From Cochleicola gelatinilyticus (GTDB lineage: Bacteria > Bacteroidota > Bacteroidia > Flavobacteriales > Flavobacteriaceae), in the NCBI RefSeq assembly GCF_001637325.1, contig NZ_LRXL01000026.1:868001-932000 (forward strand): a stretch of 64,000 nucleotides of DNA, given 5' to 3'. The position numbers and the translations under genes were made by a program. Every line of letters begins with the position of its first letter. The first letter of the stretch is position 1. Below the pieces are notes generated by a model. That model was not told the DNA's origin and did no database searches. It was given only the letters and a program-made list of their open reading frames with translations. Shown here piece after piece: positions 37,263 to 45,867 of this stretch.

Positions 37263-37604
37263 GAACAATTTAAATCTCCGAAAATAAACTTTTAGACCAA
37301 TTGCCCCTTTTTTCGTTCAATGGCGTTTACAATAGCATTTATAAAGTTACTAAGGCAGGAGATAGACCTTACTTTTCCCTTCTGAGGTCCTTAAGATAAT
37401 AGCATATGGTCGAAACGCTATTTGTGAAAATGGCGTTTAAGAAAATATAATGTATTTGGTATACGTTGGTCGTCAGCCTAATGTTAAAAGAGGGAATGGA
37501 GCTTAAATAGATCTTCTGAAGGATAGTTTCACATAACAGATTCTGAGAATAACACTATTTTCCGAGTATGCTGTAGTGGGTGATTGATTTGTGATAACTA
37601 TATA
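37263..37604. other. Intergenic stretch between the two repeated elements
   Basis: These 342 bp hold no convincing reading frame on either strand. Short related words recur (AATGGCGTTTA near 37320 and 37430, and AACGCTATTT near 37417) but no clear repeat unit can be drawn. I see no gene or further regulatory feature here. Confidence 0.5.
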
Positions 37605-37683
37605 AAATGAAAAAAGGTAAACAAGAGTTTACCTTTTTTGCCCCAAATCTTACCATGAACTTAACCTACTTATGCTATGGTAT
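37605..37683 (-). ncRNA. Small-RNA-like element, copy 2
   Basis: The second copy of the element, with the same parts in the same order: TATATTTG (complement of 37688-37695), a 5-bp gap, the TACCAT/ATGGTA hairpin (complement of 37682-37651), GATTTGGGGC, and a terminator stem GGTAAAC/GTTTACC (complement of 37633-37616) with a T-run. Compared with copy 1, one stem base differs in a way that keeps pairing (A-U here, G-U there). The region from 37684 to 37799 holds only its promoter side and the end of the next gene's 3' flank. Confidence 0.5.
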
Positions 37684-37799
37684 GGTTCAAATATATACCA
37701 AATAGTAATAGCATTTACAGACTTTTCCTACTTTTGGACTAAAAGTCTAAATACTCGTTAAAGTGCTCTTTTTTGTAAGTAAATTACACCACTTTAACA

Positions 37800-39698
37800 T
37801 TAATATGCTCTTTCGGTATTTCCTTCATAGAAATTTATATAGGCTTTATTTACAACTCTGTTACCACCTGGAGTGGGATAATTACCCGTAAAATACCAAT
37901 CACCAAGATTTTTTGGGCACGCTATATGGAGGTTGTCGACAGATTGGAAAATAAGTTTTACTTTCGCATTGATGGTCTCTACACTTATAATCTGTGCAAT
38001 TTTATCTGAAAGTTCCTCATCTGAAAAAGGAGCATAAAGTTCTTTTACATGATTTACAACTTCTTTATCATGTAGCGCAGTTTGTTTTTTACATCTATTA
38101 TATATGTCATCAACAACCGCATAGGTGCCTCTTTCCTTATGTAATGCGAGTGCGGCTTGAAAAGCAACTAAATCTTCTAATCTAGCCATATCGATTCCAT
38201 AACAATCTGGATATCTAATTTGGGGGGCAGAAGAAACGACTACAATTTGTTTCGGTTTTAATCGATCTAACATTTTAAGAATACTCTTTTTAAGAGTCGT
38301 ACCTCGTACAATGCTGTCATCAATAATAACAAGATTGTCACTTTCTTTTACAACTCCATAAGTAACATCATATACATGAGCTACAAGATCATCTCGGCTA
38401 CTGTCGTCTGTGATGAATGTTCGCAATTTTACATCTTTAATTGCAATTTTTTCTGTTCTAATCTTATGTTGCTGAATTTGAAGCAATCGTTCGGTTGTAA
38501 GACTGCCTTCTTCTTTTAAAATGGCTTCATTCTTTTGTTTATTCAACTCATTTTGAGCAGCATCTAATAATCCGTAGAATGAAGTTTCGGCAGTATTAGG
38601 GATAAAAGAGAACACACTATTTTCAGTATCGTAATCTATAGCCTCTAAAACTTTAGGCATCACGAGTCTACCAAGTTCTTTTCTTTCTTGATAAATTTCA
38701 GCATCACTACCTCTTGAAAAATAGATTCGTTCGAAAGAGCACGATTTTCTTTCTAAAGGTTCGAGTATTTCGGTAACTTTCATATTACCATCTTTTTTAA
38801 TGATAATAGCATGACCGGGTTCTAATTCTTGAACAGATTCGAATGGGACATTAAAAACGGTCTGTATGGCTGGCCGTTCGGAAGCGACAACAATAACTTC
38901 ATCATCTTGGTAAAAATATGCTGGTCTTATGCCTGCAGGATCGCGCAAAACAAAACTGTCACCGTGGCCTAACATTCCTGCCATGGCATACCCGCCGTCC
39001 CAATCTTTAGCAGACTTGCGTAATATTTTGGCAACATTTAAGTGTTCTGCAATGTATGGAGACGCTTCAATTTTGTTTAATCCTGCTTTTCTAGCTTTTT
39101 TATATAATTTTCGAACTGCATCATCTAAAAAATGACCAATCTTTTCCATAACGGTTATCGTATCTGCCTTCTCTTTAGGATGCATTCCTAGCTTAATAAG
39201 GTTGTCGAAAAGTTCGTTAGTATTCGTCATGTTAAAGTTACCTGCAATAATGAGGTTACGATGCATCCAATTATTCTGTCGCAAGAAAGGGTGCACATTT
39301 TCTACACTATTTACCCCAAATGTCCCATAACGCACATGACCTAGAAATACCTCCCCAATGTATGGAATGTTCTTCTTTTGAGCAGTTACATCGTCTTTGT
39401 ATTCTGGATGTATTTCAAATTCATTGTTAATACGTTCATTAATTTGCGCAAAAATATCCTGTATGGGTTGAGATGCATTTGAGCGCACTCTACTAATGTA
39501 GCGCTCTCCTGGGTTCACGTCTAATTTAATACTTGCAAAACCAGCACCATCTTGACCTCGGTTGTGCTGTTTTTCCATCATTAGATACATCTTGTTTACT
39601 CCAAAGAAGGCAGTGCCGTACTTTTCTTTGTAATATTCTAAAGGTTTTAGCAATCGAACCATTGCTATTCCGCATTCATGTTTTAAAGCATCGCTCAT
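37800..39698 (-). CDS. Amidophosphoribosyltransferase, long form
   Basis: A 632-residue class II glutamine amidotransferase fused to a phosphoribosyltransferase; it makes phosphoribosylamine from PRPP and glutamine, the first step of purine synthesis. The catalytic Cys follows a short leader (MSDALKHECGIA), so processing would be needed. KQHNRGQDGAGF and GHVRYGTFG are glutaminase motifs, and the PRPP loop is VIIDDSIVRGTT. It is about 130 residues longer than usual PurF, with inserted segments after GDSFVLRDPAGIRPAY. In this clade a second, shorter PurF often exists, so I leave the symbol blank. It lies downstream of the PfkB kinase gene. Confidence 0.85.
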   Translation of the reverse strand: MSDALKHECGIAMVRLLKPLEYYKEKYGTAFFGVNKMYLMMEKQHNRGQDGAGFASIKLDVNPGERYISRVRSNASQPIQDIFAQINERINNEFEIHPEYKDDVTAQKKNIPYIGEVFLGHVRYGTFGVNSVENVHPFLRQNNWMHRNLIIAGNFNMTNTNELFDNLIKLGMHPKEKADTITVMEKIGHFLDDAVRKLYKKARKAGLNKIEASPYIAEHLNVAKILRKSAKDWDGGYAMAGMLGHGDSFVLRDPAGIRPAYFYQDDEVIVVASERPAIQTVFNVPFESVQELEPGHAIIIKKDGNMKVTEILEPLERKSCSFERIYFSRGSDAEIYQERKELGRLVMPKVLEAIDYDTENSVFSFIPNTAETSFYGLLDAAQNELNKQKNEAILKEEGSLTTERLLQIQQHKIRTEKIAIKDVKLRTFITDDSSRDDLVAHVYDVTYGVVKESDNLVIIDDSIVRGTTLKKSILKMLDRLKPKQIVVVSSAPQIRYPDCYGIDMARLEDLVAFQAALALHKERGTYAVVDDIYNRCKKQTALHDKEVVNHVKELYAPFSDEELSDKIAQIISVETINAKVKLIFQSVDNLHIACPKNLGDWYFTGNYPTPGGNRVVNKAYINFYEGNTERAY

Positions 39699-39724
39699 AA
39701 GTAGTCAGAAAAATTATAAAATAA

Positions 39725-39746
39725 AATACGCCCCGAAAGGCGTATT
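39725..39746 (-). terminator. Probable terminator after PfkB kinase gene
   Basis: The stem AATACGCC/GGCGTATT is followed in the minus direction by a T-rich tract (TTTATTTTATAATTTTT). It begins right after the kinase stop and 27 bp before the amidophosphoribosyltransferase start, so it may attenuate rather than fully separate the two. Confidence 0.6.
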
Positions 39747-39747
39747 A

Positions 39748-40671
39748 TTAAGTTAATTCAATATCAAATTGCGTTAAACTCTTAAATTGTTTGAGTCTTT
39801 GATGTACTTCTTTTTTTGAAAGATCGATCATGCGCTCTGTCCCAAATTTTTCTACACAGAAAGAAGCTAATGCCGATCCATGTATGAGTGCTGTCTTCAT
39901 ATTCTCAAAGCTAAAATCACCTGTCTTGGCTAAATAGCCTGTAAACCCACCAGCAAATGTATCTCCAGCGCCTGTTGGGTCAAAAACTTCTGCTAAAGGT
40001 AGGGCGGGCGCAAAAAATATTTCATCTTTATGAAAAAGCAAAGCTCCGTGTTCCCCTTTTTTAATAACAACATATTTAGGTCCCATTTCCATAATTTTTT
40101 TAGCTCCAGTCACTAAAGAATATTCTCCAGATAGCTGTCTAGCCTCTTCATCGTTAATGGTAATTACATCTACCTTGGCTATGACCTGTTTTAGCTCCTC
40201 GAGTGCACAATCCATCCAAAAATTCATGGTATCAAGCACCACTAATTTTGGGTTTTTCATTTGGTTTATTACCCCCATTTGCACCATGGGATGTAAGTTT
40301 CCTAGCATAACGACTTCCGAATCTTGGTAACTTTTTGGAACAACGGGATTAAAATCTGCCAGTACATTAAGCTCTGTAATTAAAGTATCACGTGAATTCA
40401 TATCGTTGCGATATTTGCCACTCCAAAAAAATGTTTTGCCATTAGGTACTATTTCGAGACCCTCAACATTCATCCCTTTTTCTTCTAACATCGAAATATC
40501 TTCCTTCGGAAAATCTCCTCCCACAATCGATACAATAGCTCCATCTACATTAAAATTAGATGCAGAGAGTCCAATATATGTTGCGGCACCCCCTAAAATT
40601 TTATCGGTTTTGCCAAATGGTGTTTCAATGGCATCAAAAGCTACAGTTCCTACAATTACTAATTTACTCAT
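39748..40671 (-). CDS. PfkB family carbohydrate/nucleoside kinase
   Basis: A 307-residue ribokinase-fold kinase. The N-terminal sheet has VGTVAFDAIETPFG and GGAATYIGL. The C-terminal ATP/anion-hole motif is DPTGAGDTFAGGF with the catalytic Asp. Placement directly upstream of a purine-synthesis gene suggests a nucleoside or ribose substrate, but this is inference. It is cytosolic. Confidence 0.85.
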   Translation of the reverse strand: MSKLVIVGTVAFDAIETPFGKTDKILGGAATYIGLSASNFNVDGAIVSIVGGDFPKEDISMLEEKGMNVEGLEIVPNGKTFFWSGKYRNDMNSRDTLITELNVLADFNPVVPKSYQDSEVVMLGNLHPMVQMGVINQMKNPKLVVLDTMNFWMDCALEELKQVIAKVDVITINDEEARQLSGEYSLVTGAKKIMEMGPKYVVIKKGEHGALLFHKDEIFFAPALPLAEVFDPTGAGDTFAGGFTGYLAKTGDFSFENMKTALIHGSALASFCVEKFGTERMIDLSKKEVHQRLKQFKSLTQFDIELT

Positions 40672-40846
40672 ACGAAGGCCCCTTAAGACGGGAAACTTTT
40701 AAAGGTCTTATAAATAACGAATCCTTTAGACGTTCTAAAGCTTCAAAATTTACCGTGCAAAGATACGTTTTGCTGTCGTTAATCCCAACACAATTTTAGC
40801 AGAGATGAATTCACAAGTTTCTTTATGAATTTAATAATAAAATTGA

Positions 40847-40881
40847 TATATTTGACATATATGTAAACATAAATGACATAT
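40847..40881 (+). promoter_or_regulatory. Promoter and operator-like repeats of the toxin-antitoxin-like pair
   Basis: A perfect -7 box TATATTTG (40847-40854) overlaps the first of two TGACATAT direct repeats (40853-40860 and 40874-40881), which are exactly 21 bp apart, two helical turns. A perfect 10-bp palindrome ACATATATGT lies at 40855-40864. The first gene starts at 40884. The arrangement suits autorepression by an antitoxin. Confidence 0.55.
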
Positions 40882-40883
40882 TT

Positions 40884-41201
40884 ATGAACAAGGTCCAAGT
40901 AATACATGAGTATGACCGTATTGTCACTCAGTTAATTGATGATATTAGAAATAGTCATTATAAGCTTCAGTTTTTTTTAGAATTGCTTCAAATAAAGAGG
41001 GGTTTTTTCTATAAAAAGATGAAAGAAAAACGATTTACTAGTGAAGAAGTAAAAACGTTGTCTAGATATTTATATCCAGAAGCATACGAATCTTATAAAG
41101 TAGATGTTATTTCGAAACTTCTAAAAGCTTCAGAGAAGGACATCAAAGAAGGACGGCTCAAAGATATAAATGAGGTATTAGGAGGAGGGAAATGGATGTA
41201 G
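40884..41201 (+). CDS. Antitoxin-like protein, first gene of a compact AT-rich pair
   Basis: A 105-residue basic protein of no family that I can name with certainty. Residues 35-75 could hold a helix-turn-helix (IKRGFFYKKMKEKRFTSEEV). The C-terminus carries SEKDIKEGRLKDINEVL, which resembles the D-x-x-x-G-x-x-x-x-x-x-E segment found at the end of ParD/Phd/RelB-like antitoxins that precede the toxin-binding helix. Its 3' end overlaps the next gene by 10 bp. The gene is A+T-rich, preceded by operator-like repeats. Confidence 0.55.
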   Translation: MNKVQVIHEYDRIVTQLIDDIRNSHYKLQFFLELLQIKRGFFYKKMKEKRFTSEEVKTLSRYLYPEAYESYKVDVISKLLKASEKDIKEGRLKDINEVLGGGKWM

Positions 41202-41491
41202 CTGTTTCTAAAAATAAAAATATTATTGTATCTGATGTTTGTCACACCAGTCTTCAGAATGTGTTAGTGTATTTTGATAGGGAGGCAGATGAAATTCAAA
41301 AAAATTTGTTTCAAAAAAATTTAATTCAGTTAACCAAGCTATTTTCTAAAGGTGTTAGTTCAGATTCAAAAAACGATATACAATCGATCCTCTTGTCAGA
41401 AAACATAAAGCTATTCTATAAGGTATCGAATGATGCGGTGCAATTATTGTTATTTTGGAACTCTAGTATAGACGAGCAAAACACTCTATAA
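41192..41491 (+). CDS. RelE/ParE-like toxin candidate, second gene of the pair
   Basis: A 99-residue protein. The C-terminal half, IKLFYKVSNDAVQLLLFWNSSIDEQNTL in outline, follows the RelE/ParE end pattern (Y-V-D--I-IL-F--SR-DP): strand Y-K-V, strand L-L-L-F-W, then a polar end. The N-terminal part is helical (EADEIQKNLFQKNLIQL), as in RelE-fold toxins. The usual Arg of the DPR-like end is not obvious, so it is divergent. It overlaps the upstream gene and ends 2 bp from the convergent RNase H stop. Confidence 0.5.
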   Translation: MDVAVSKNKNIIVSDVCHTSLQNVLVYFDREADEIQKNLFQKNLIQLTKLFSKGVSSDSKNDIQSILLSENIKLFYKVSNDAVQLLLFWNSSIDEQNTL

Positions 41492-41493
41492 AA

Positions 41494-42132
41494 TTATTTC
41501 CTCCCAAAGTCAGCGGGTATCTCACCCCAAGCTTTTGTTTCCCATTTAACGATGATAGTAGTATAACTATTTGTTTTTAGCCATTTTTCAGCGCGAATCA
41601 CCAAATCGTTTAATTTCTTGTTATGTACTCCCCACTTGAGCTTCGTATTACACTTCTTCCTTTTTACCCAACCCATTGCAATTCTAGAGTCGGTGTATAA
41701 AATACGATCACTGTTTTGTTGTTTCAGAAAAGCTAGTCCATGTACGAGTGCTAAAAATTCACCTACATTATTAGTTCCCTGCTGAAAAGGTCCTTGGTGA
41801 AAAAGTTGTTTTTTAGTTTGCGTATCGACACCACGATATTCCATTTTTCCAGGATTTCCGCTAGAAGCTGCATCGACAGATAATGAATATAAATTAGGTT
41901 CACCAATAGCGGCAAGTTGTTCTTTAGACAGTGTTTTCTTCTTAGTGTTTTTGCCTTTGTAATCTGCGTACTCCTTATTATAAGCTTTTTTGGCTTCAGC
42001 AAAAGATAGAAAAGCTTTGTATTGAGCTCCCTTCACTCCTGTTATAGAACGTTTGCATTCCTGCCAGCTTCCATAAATCCCAGCAGGATTACCATGCCAG
42101 ACCACATAAAATTTTTGCTTTTTTTTACCCAT
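41494..42132 (-). CDS. Ribonuclease H family protein with viroplasmin N-domain
   Basis: A 212-residue enzyme that degrades RNA in RNA-DNA hybrids. The N-terminal 45 residues are a caulimovirus viroplasmin-like domain (KFYVVWHGNPAGIYGSW, then VKGAQYKAFLSFAEA), known to bind RNA-DNA hybrids in eukaryotic RNase H1. The RNase H fold follows with acidic active-site residues in LYSLSVDAASSGNPG, NNVGEFLALVHG and ILYTDSRIAMGW. The common bacterial initial D-G-S is D-A-A here. It follows purN after 23 bp on the same strand. Confidence 0.88.
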   Translation of the reverse strand: MGKKKQKFYVVWHGNPAGIYGSWQECKRSITGVKGAQYKAFLSFAEAKKAYNKEYADYKGKNTKKKTLSKEQLAAIGEPNLYSLSVDAASSGNPGKMEYRGVDTQTKKQLFHQGPFQQGTNNVGEFLALVHGLAFLKQQNSDRILYTDSRIAMGWVKRKKCNTKLKWGVHNKKLNDLVIRAEKWLKTNSYTTIIVKWETKAWGEIPADFGRK

Positions 42133-42155
42133 TCTTCTCTCTACTCTACTTATTG

Positions 42156-42728
42156 CTACATCTCAAGCAACACCTTTTCAATTATCTTCGGAAACCATTC
42201 ATATTCTAATGCATGTATTTTGGCAGCGACGTCTTGTGGAGTATCTTCTTTAGAAAGAGAAACACTTTGTTGAAAAATAATCGCACCTTCATCATAATGC
42301 TCGTTTACAAAATGAATAGTGATTCCAGTTTCGGTCTCTTTATTTGCAACAACAGCTTCATGAACATACATTCCATACATCCCTTTACCCCCGTACTTAG
42401 GAAGAAGAGCTGGGTGTATATTAAGAATTCTTTTCGGAAAAGCTTTCAATAGTGTTCCAGGAATTTTTAATAAAAATCCAGCTAATACTATAAGATCGGG
42501 ATGTAAGGTTGTTAGTAAAGCCAATACACCGTCTTCAGAAATTAAATCTTCTTTATTAAATACCGATGTGGGTATATTAAGGTTTTCGGCTCGGTCTAAA
42601 ACTTTGGCACTCTTCTTGTTTGTGAGCACATGAACAACCTCGGCAAGCTCACTTTGCTGAAAGTATTGAATCACGTTTTGAGTATTGGTACCGCTACCCG
42701 AAGCAAAAATAACAATGCGCTTCTTCAT
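42156..42728 (-). CDS. purN: Phosphoribosylglycinamide formyltransferase
   Basis: A 190-residue enzyme that transfers a formyl group from 10-formyl-THF to GAR in purine synthesis. The N-terminal phosphate loop is FASGSGTNTQNVI. The catalytic Asn/His region is ILNIHPALLPKYGGKGMYG, and ETGITIHFVNEHYDEGAIIFQ carries the catalytic Asp. It is upstream of the RNase H gene and divergent from acpP. Confidence 0.94.
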   Translation of the reverse strand: MKKRIVIFASGSGTNTQNVIQYFQQSELAEVVHVLTNKKSAKVLDRAENLNIPTSVFNKEDLISEDGVLALLTTLHPDLIVLAGFLLKIPGTLLKAFPKRILNIHPALLPKYGGKGMYGMYVHEAVVANKETETGITIHFVNEHYDEGAIIFQQSVSLSKEDTPQDVAAKIHALEYEWFPKIIEKVLLEM

Positions 42729-42953
42729 AAAGTTTTCTTTGGGTGTTTAAGAAGTAATTAATAAAATAAAATACAAAAGTAAGGCAATAGGGTTTCACTT
42801 CTCCCAAAAATGTTTAAATTGGTTTCATCATTCCGCATCTAACGACGTAAGGAAAGTTTAATAACATAACTTCAACATAGATCACTCTGTGCGGTTTTTA
42901 CCACAAGCAGATCACATTTTACAGTTAAAGTAGTGTTTTCAATTAAAATATTT

Positions 42954-42961
42954 TATTTTTG
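42954..42961 (+). promoter_or_regulatory. Likely acpP promoter -7 box
   Basis: TATTTTTG fits TAnnTTTG and lies 32 bp before the acpP start. A -33 box is not clear. Confidence 0.45.
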
Positions 42962-42993
42962 CCACTTATAATTAAATTTAAAAAACAAGAATT

Positions 42994-43227
42994 ATGTCAG
43001 ACATTGCATCAAGAGTTAAAGCGATTATCGTAGACAAATTAGGTGTTGACGAGAACGAAGTTGTTAACGAAGCAAGCTTCACAAACGACTTAGGAGCAGA
43101 CTCACTAGATACGGTAGAGCTTATTATGGAATTTGAAAAAGAATTTGATATCCAGATTCCGGATGATCAAGCAGAAAATATTGCTACCGTAGGTCAAGCA
43201 GTATCGTATATCGAAGAAGCTAAATAA
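42994..43227 (+). CDS. acpP: Acyl carrier protein
   Basis: A 77-residue highly acidic carrier. The phosphopantetheine serine is Ser37 in [12 protein letters not shown]. It carries growing acyl chains in fatty-acid synthesis and is cytosolic. It is the first gene of a plus-strand acpP-fabF-rnc unit; fabF starts 12 bp later. Confidence 0.97.
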   Translation: MSDIASRVKAIIVDKLGVDENEVVNEASFTNDLGADSLDTVELIMEFEKEFDIQIPDDQAENIATVGQAVSYIEEAK

Positions 43228-43239
43228 GATAAGCACTCT

Positions 43240-44493
43240 ATGGAATTAAAGCGAGTTGTAGTTACAGGTCTTGGAGCTCTCACACCAATCGGGAACAATA
43301 TCGGTGAATATTGGGATGGATTAAAAAATGGTAAGAGCGGCTGCGCACCCATAACATATTTTGATGCTGAAAAGTTCAAAACTAAATTTGCTTGTGAAAT
43401 TAAGAATTTCGATCCGTTAGAGCATTTTGACAGGAAAGAAGCCCGAAAATTAGACCGGTTTGCCCAATATGCAATGGTTTCTTCAGACGAAGCAATCAAA
43501 GATGCTGGAATAAATCTTGACGAAATAGATAAATTTCGTGTAGGAGTTATTTGGGGAGCTGGAATTGGAGGTCTTGAAACCTTTCAAAATGAAGTAATAA
43601 ATTTTGCAGAAGGGGACGGAACACCACGTTTCAACCCCTTCTTTATACCTAAAATGATTGCAGATATTGCTCCAGGTAATATCTCAATTAAACATGGGTT
43701 TATGGGACCGAATTATACGACGGTTTCTGCCTGTGCATCTTCCGCAAATGCAATGATCGATGCTTTAAATTACATTCGCTTAGGGCATTGTGATATGATC
43801 GTTACTGGAGGAAGTGAAGCCGCTGTTACCAAAGCAGGTATGGGTGGTTTTAATGCAATGCATGCACTATCAACTAGAAATGAGAGCCCTGAAACCGCTT
43901 CAAGACCTTTTGATGCAACTCGCGACGGATTTGTCTTAGGAGAAGGAGCAGGTGCTTTAATTTTAGAAGAATATGAACATGCTAAAAGCCGAGGCGCTAA
44001 AATTTATGCCGAAGTAGTAGGTGGAGGAATGTCGAGTGATGCCTATCACATGACAGCACCCCATCCTGATGGTATAGGAGTAGAACGCGTCATGTTAAAC
44101 TGTCTTCGCGATGCTGGCATGAGCCCAAATCAAGTAGATACCATCAACACACACGGTACCTCAACGCCACTTGGGGATGTTGCTGAATTAAAAGCTATTA
44201 CAAAAGTTTTTGGAGAACATGCTAAAGATATGAATATCAACTCCACTAAATCTATGACAGGTCACCTGTTAGGAGCTGCAGGAGCTATTGAAGCAATCGC
44301 ATCGATATTGGCAATGCAACATGGGTTAGTACCTCCTACCATTAACCATACAACAGTCGATGAGAATATTGATGGATCGCTAAATCTTACTTTAAACAAA
44401 GCACAAAAACGTGAAATTAAGGTTGCAATGAGCAATACTTTTGGCTTTGGAGGACACAATGCCTGTGTGCTCTTTAAAAAATTTGATGCCTAA
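43240..44493 (+). CDS. fabF: Beta-ketoacyl-ACP synthase II
   Basis: A 417-residue condensing enzyme that elongates acyl-ACP with malonyl-ACP. The active-site Cys is in TVSACASSANAM and the two His are in NTHGTSTPLGD and MTGHLLGAAGA. The C-terminal GFGGHNAC is typical of the family. It is in an operon with acpP and rnc. Confidence 0.97.
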   Translation: MELKRVVVTGLGALTPIGNNIGEYWDGLKNGKSGCAPITYFDAEKFKTKFACEIKNFDPLEHFDRKEARKLDRFAQYAMVSSDEAIKDAGINLDEIDKFRVGVIWGAGIGGLETFQNEVINFAEGDGTPRFNPFFIPKMIADIAPGNISIKHGFMGPNYTTVSACASSANAMIDALNYIRLGHCDMIVTGGSEAAVTKAGMGGFNAMHALSTRNESPETASRPFDATRDGFVLGEGAGALILEEYEHAKSRGAKIYAEVVGGGMSSDAYHMTAPHPDGIGVERVMLNCLRDAGMSPNQVDTINTHGTSTPLGDVAELKAITKVFGEHAKDMNINSTKSMTGHLLGAAGAIEAIASILAMQHGLVPPTINHTTVDENIDGSLNLTLNKAQKREIKVAMSNTFGFGGHNACVLFKKFDA

Positions 44494-44501
44494 GAGAAAT
44501 A

Positions 44502-45245
44502 ATGGCTTCCATAAAAAACATATTTAATTCCCGTACTAACAAGGACGGGGATTTTTTTTTCACAATACGCAAAATACTAGGGTTCAAACCAAAAGATCTT
44601 GCTATTTACGAAAAAGCCTTTACGCATCGATCTTCAAATGAAACGAATGCAGAAGGAGAGCCTCAAAATTACGAACGATTAGAGTTTTTAGGAGACGCAA
44701 TGTTAAGTGCCGTAATAGCTTCACATCTTTATAAAAAAGTGCCCGGTGGAAATGAAGGGTATCTTACTAAGATGCGTTCGAAAGTAGTAAGTAGAGAGCA
44801 TTTAAACGAATTAGGACGAGATTTAAACCTAATTAAACATGTGCGCACCACTATTCCAATACAACAATTCGGTGGGAACATTCACGGTAACGTATTTGAA
44901 GCTCTGGTTGGTGCAATTTACCTAGATCGGGGCTATGCATACTGCGAAAAATTCATCTACAAACGAGTAATTAAACCTTATGTCGATATTGAACGACTTG
45001 AAGGAAAAATTATAAGCTATAAGAGTCTTTTTATAGAGTGGTGCCAGAAAAACAAAAAGCCTTTTAAATTTTCAGTATATGAAGATACAGGAAACGATGC
45101 GCTTAAACATTTTGCTGTACGATTAATACTAGAAAACAAGGTAGTTGGAAAGGCAAGAGCTACTTCCAAAAAGAAAGCAGAAGAACGCGCAGCAAAAAGG
45201 GCATACTATAAATTACAATCGGAAATCGATAAAGATTTCACGTAA
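44502..45245 (+). CDS. rnc: Ribonuclease III
   Basis: A 247-residue double-stranded-RNA endonuclease that matures rRNA and turns over structured RNA. The catalytic signature is NYERLEFLGDAML (residues 59-71), with a second metal region in NVFEALVGAIYLD. The C-terminal dsRNA-binding domain reads ARATSKKKAEERAAKRAYY. It lies 8 bp after fabF. The acpP-fabF-rnc order is common in bacteria. Confidence 0.96.
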   Translation: MASIKNIFNSRTNKDGDFFFTIRKILGFKPKDLAIYEKAFTHRSSNETNAEGEPQNYERLEFLGDAMLSAVIASHLYKKVPGGNEGYLTKMRSKVVSREHLNELGRDLNLIKHVRTTIPIQQFGGNIHGNVFEALVGAIYLDRGYAYCEKFIYKRVIKPYVDIERLEGKIISYKSLFIEWCQKNKKPFKFSVYEDTGNDALKHFAVRLILENKVVGKARATSKKKAEERAAKRAYYKLQSEIDKDFT

Positions 45246-45375
45246 TCACCAATACGTCTCCTCGAAATCGATTTCGTAGAATTTAACGTAGATTTTATCT
45301 CTCAGACCGGTTTAGTCACATTACATTGCTTATTTTTAAGCTTAATTTTTTTACTTCGGAAACGAAACGAACACG

Positions 45376-45867
45376 ATGGCGAACCATAGGCTGGTACTTG
45401 ATGATGACTTTAGTGAAGAGTTTACTTTAATCGCAATTCATTGCAGTGAAGAAGCCTATAAAATGGCATATTTACTCAATCAAAATACAGGGTTGAAATT
45501 ATACAGAAGAGAGGTCGATTTAGACTTTTCGAATAACGGATTAGAAGTCACCTTTCCTTTATTTGAATTTGAAGATGAGTATCAATACACCACCTATAAC
45601 CTCATTGCAAACAAATGTCGTTCTATAGCAGCCCATATAAATAGTAGCGGAGGATTATTTGATGCTTCAGGTTCAGAGAGCCTAGTAACTACCTATTTAG
45701 TGCCAGAGTATAAAAATGTAGATTTTTTTCTGAAAGTGTATTCCGACTTTGAAACCATTCCACTTCGGAAAATACTTGCAGCGATCAACCAAATAAAACA
45801 AGTTATCTCGTCATATAACGTAGATACAGAAATTATAAAATCTAAGAACAATCTAATTTTCGATTAA
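45376..45867 (+). CDS. IPExxxVDY family protein
   Basis: A 163-residue member of a Bacteroidota-specific family named from a conserved motif; here the motif reads VPEYKNVDFF, with conservative changes at the first and last positions. The remainder is a mixed alpha/beta protein with no membrane segment. Function is unknown; the consistent position beside pyruvate kinase points to a link with it. Its stop codon overlaps the pyk start by 1 bp (TAATG), so the two are translationally coupled. Confidence 0.78.
   Translation: MANHRLVLDDDFSEEFTLIAIHCSEEAYKMAYLLNQNTGLKLYRREVDLDFSNNGLEVTFPLFEFEDEYQYTTYNLIANKCRSIAAHINSSGGLFDASGSESLVTTYLVPEYKNVDFFLKVYSDFETIPLRKILAAINQIKQVISSYNVDTEIIKSKNNLIFD

Noticed and set aside
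37175-37695. Short peptide genes inside the two repeated elements (ATG GTA start on the minus strand)
   Set aside because: An inserted base shifts the frame between the two copies right after the ATG, so the reading frame is not conserved, while the hairpins are.
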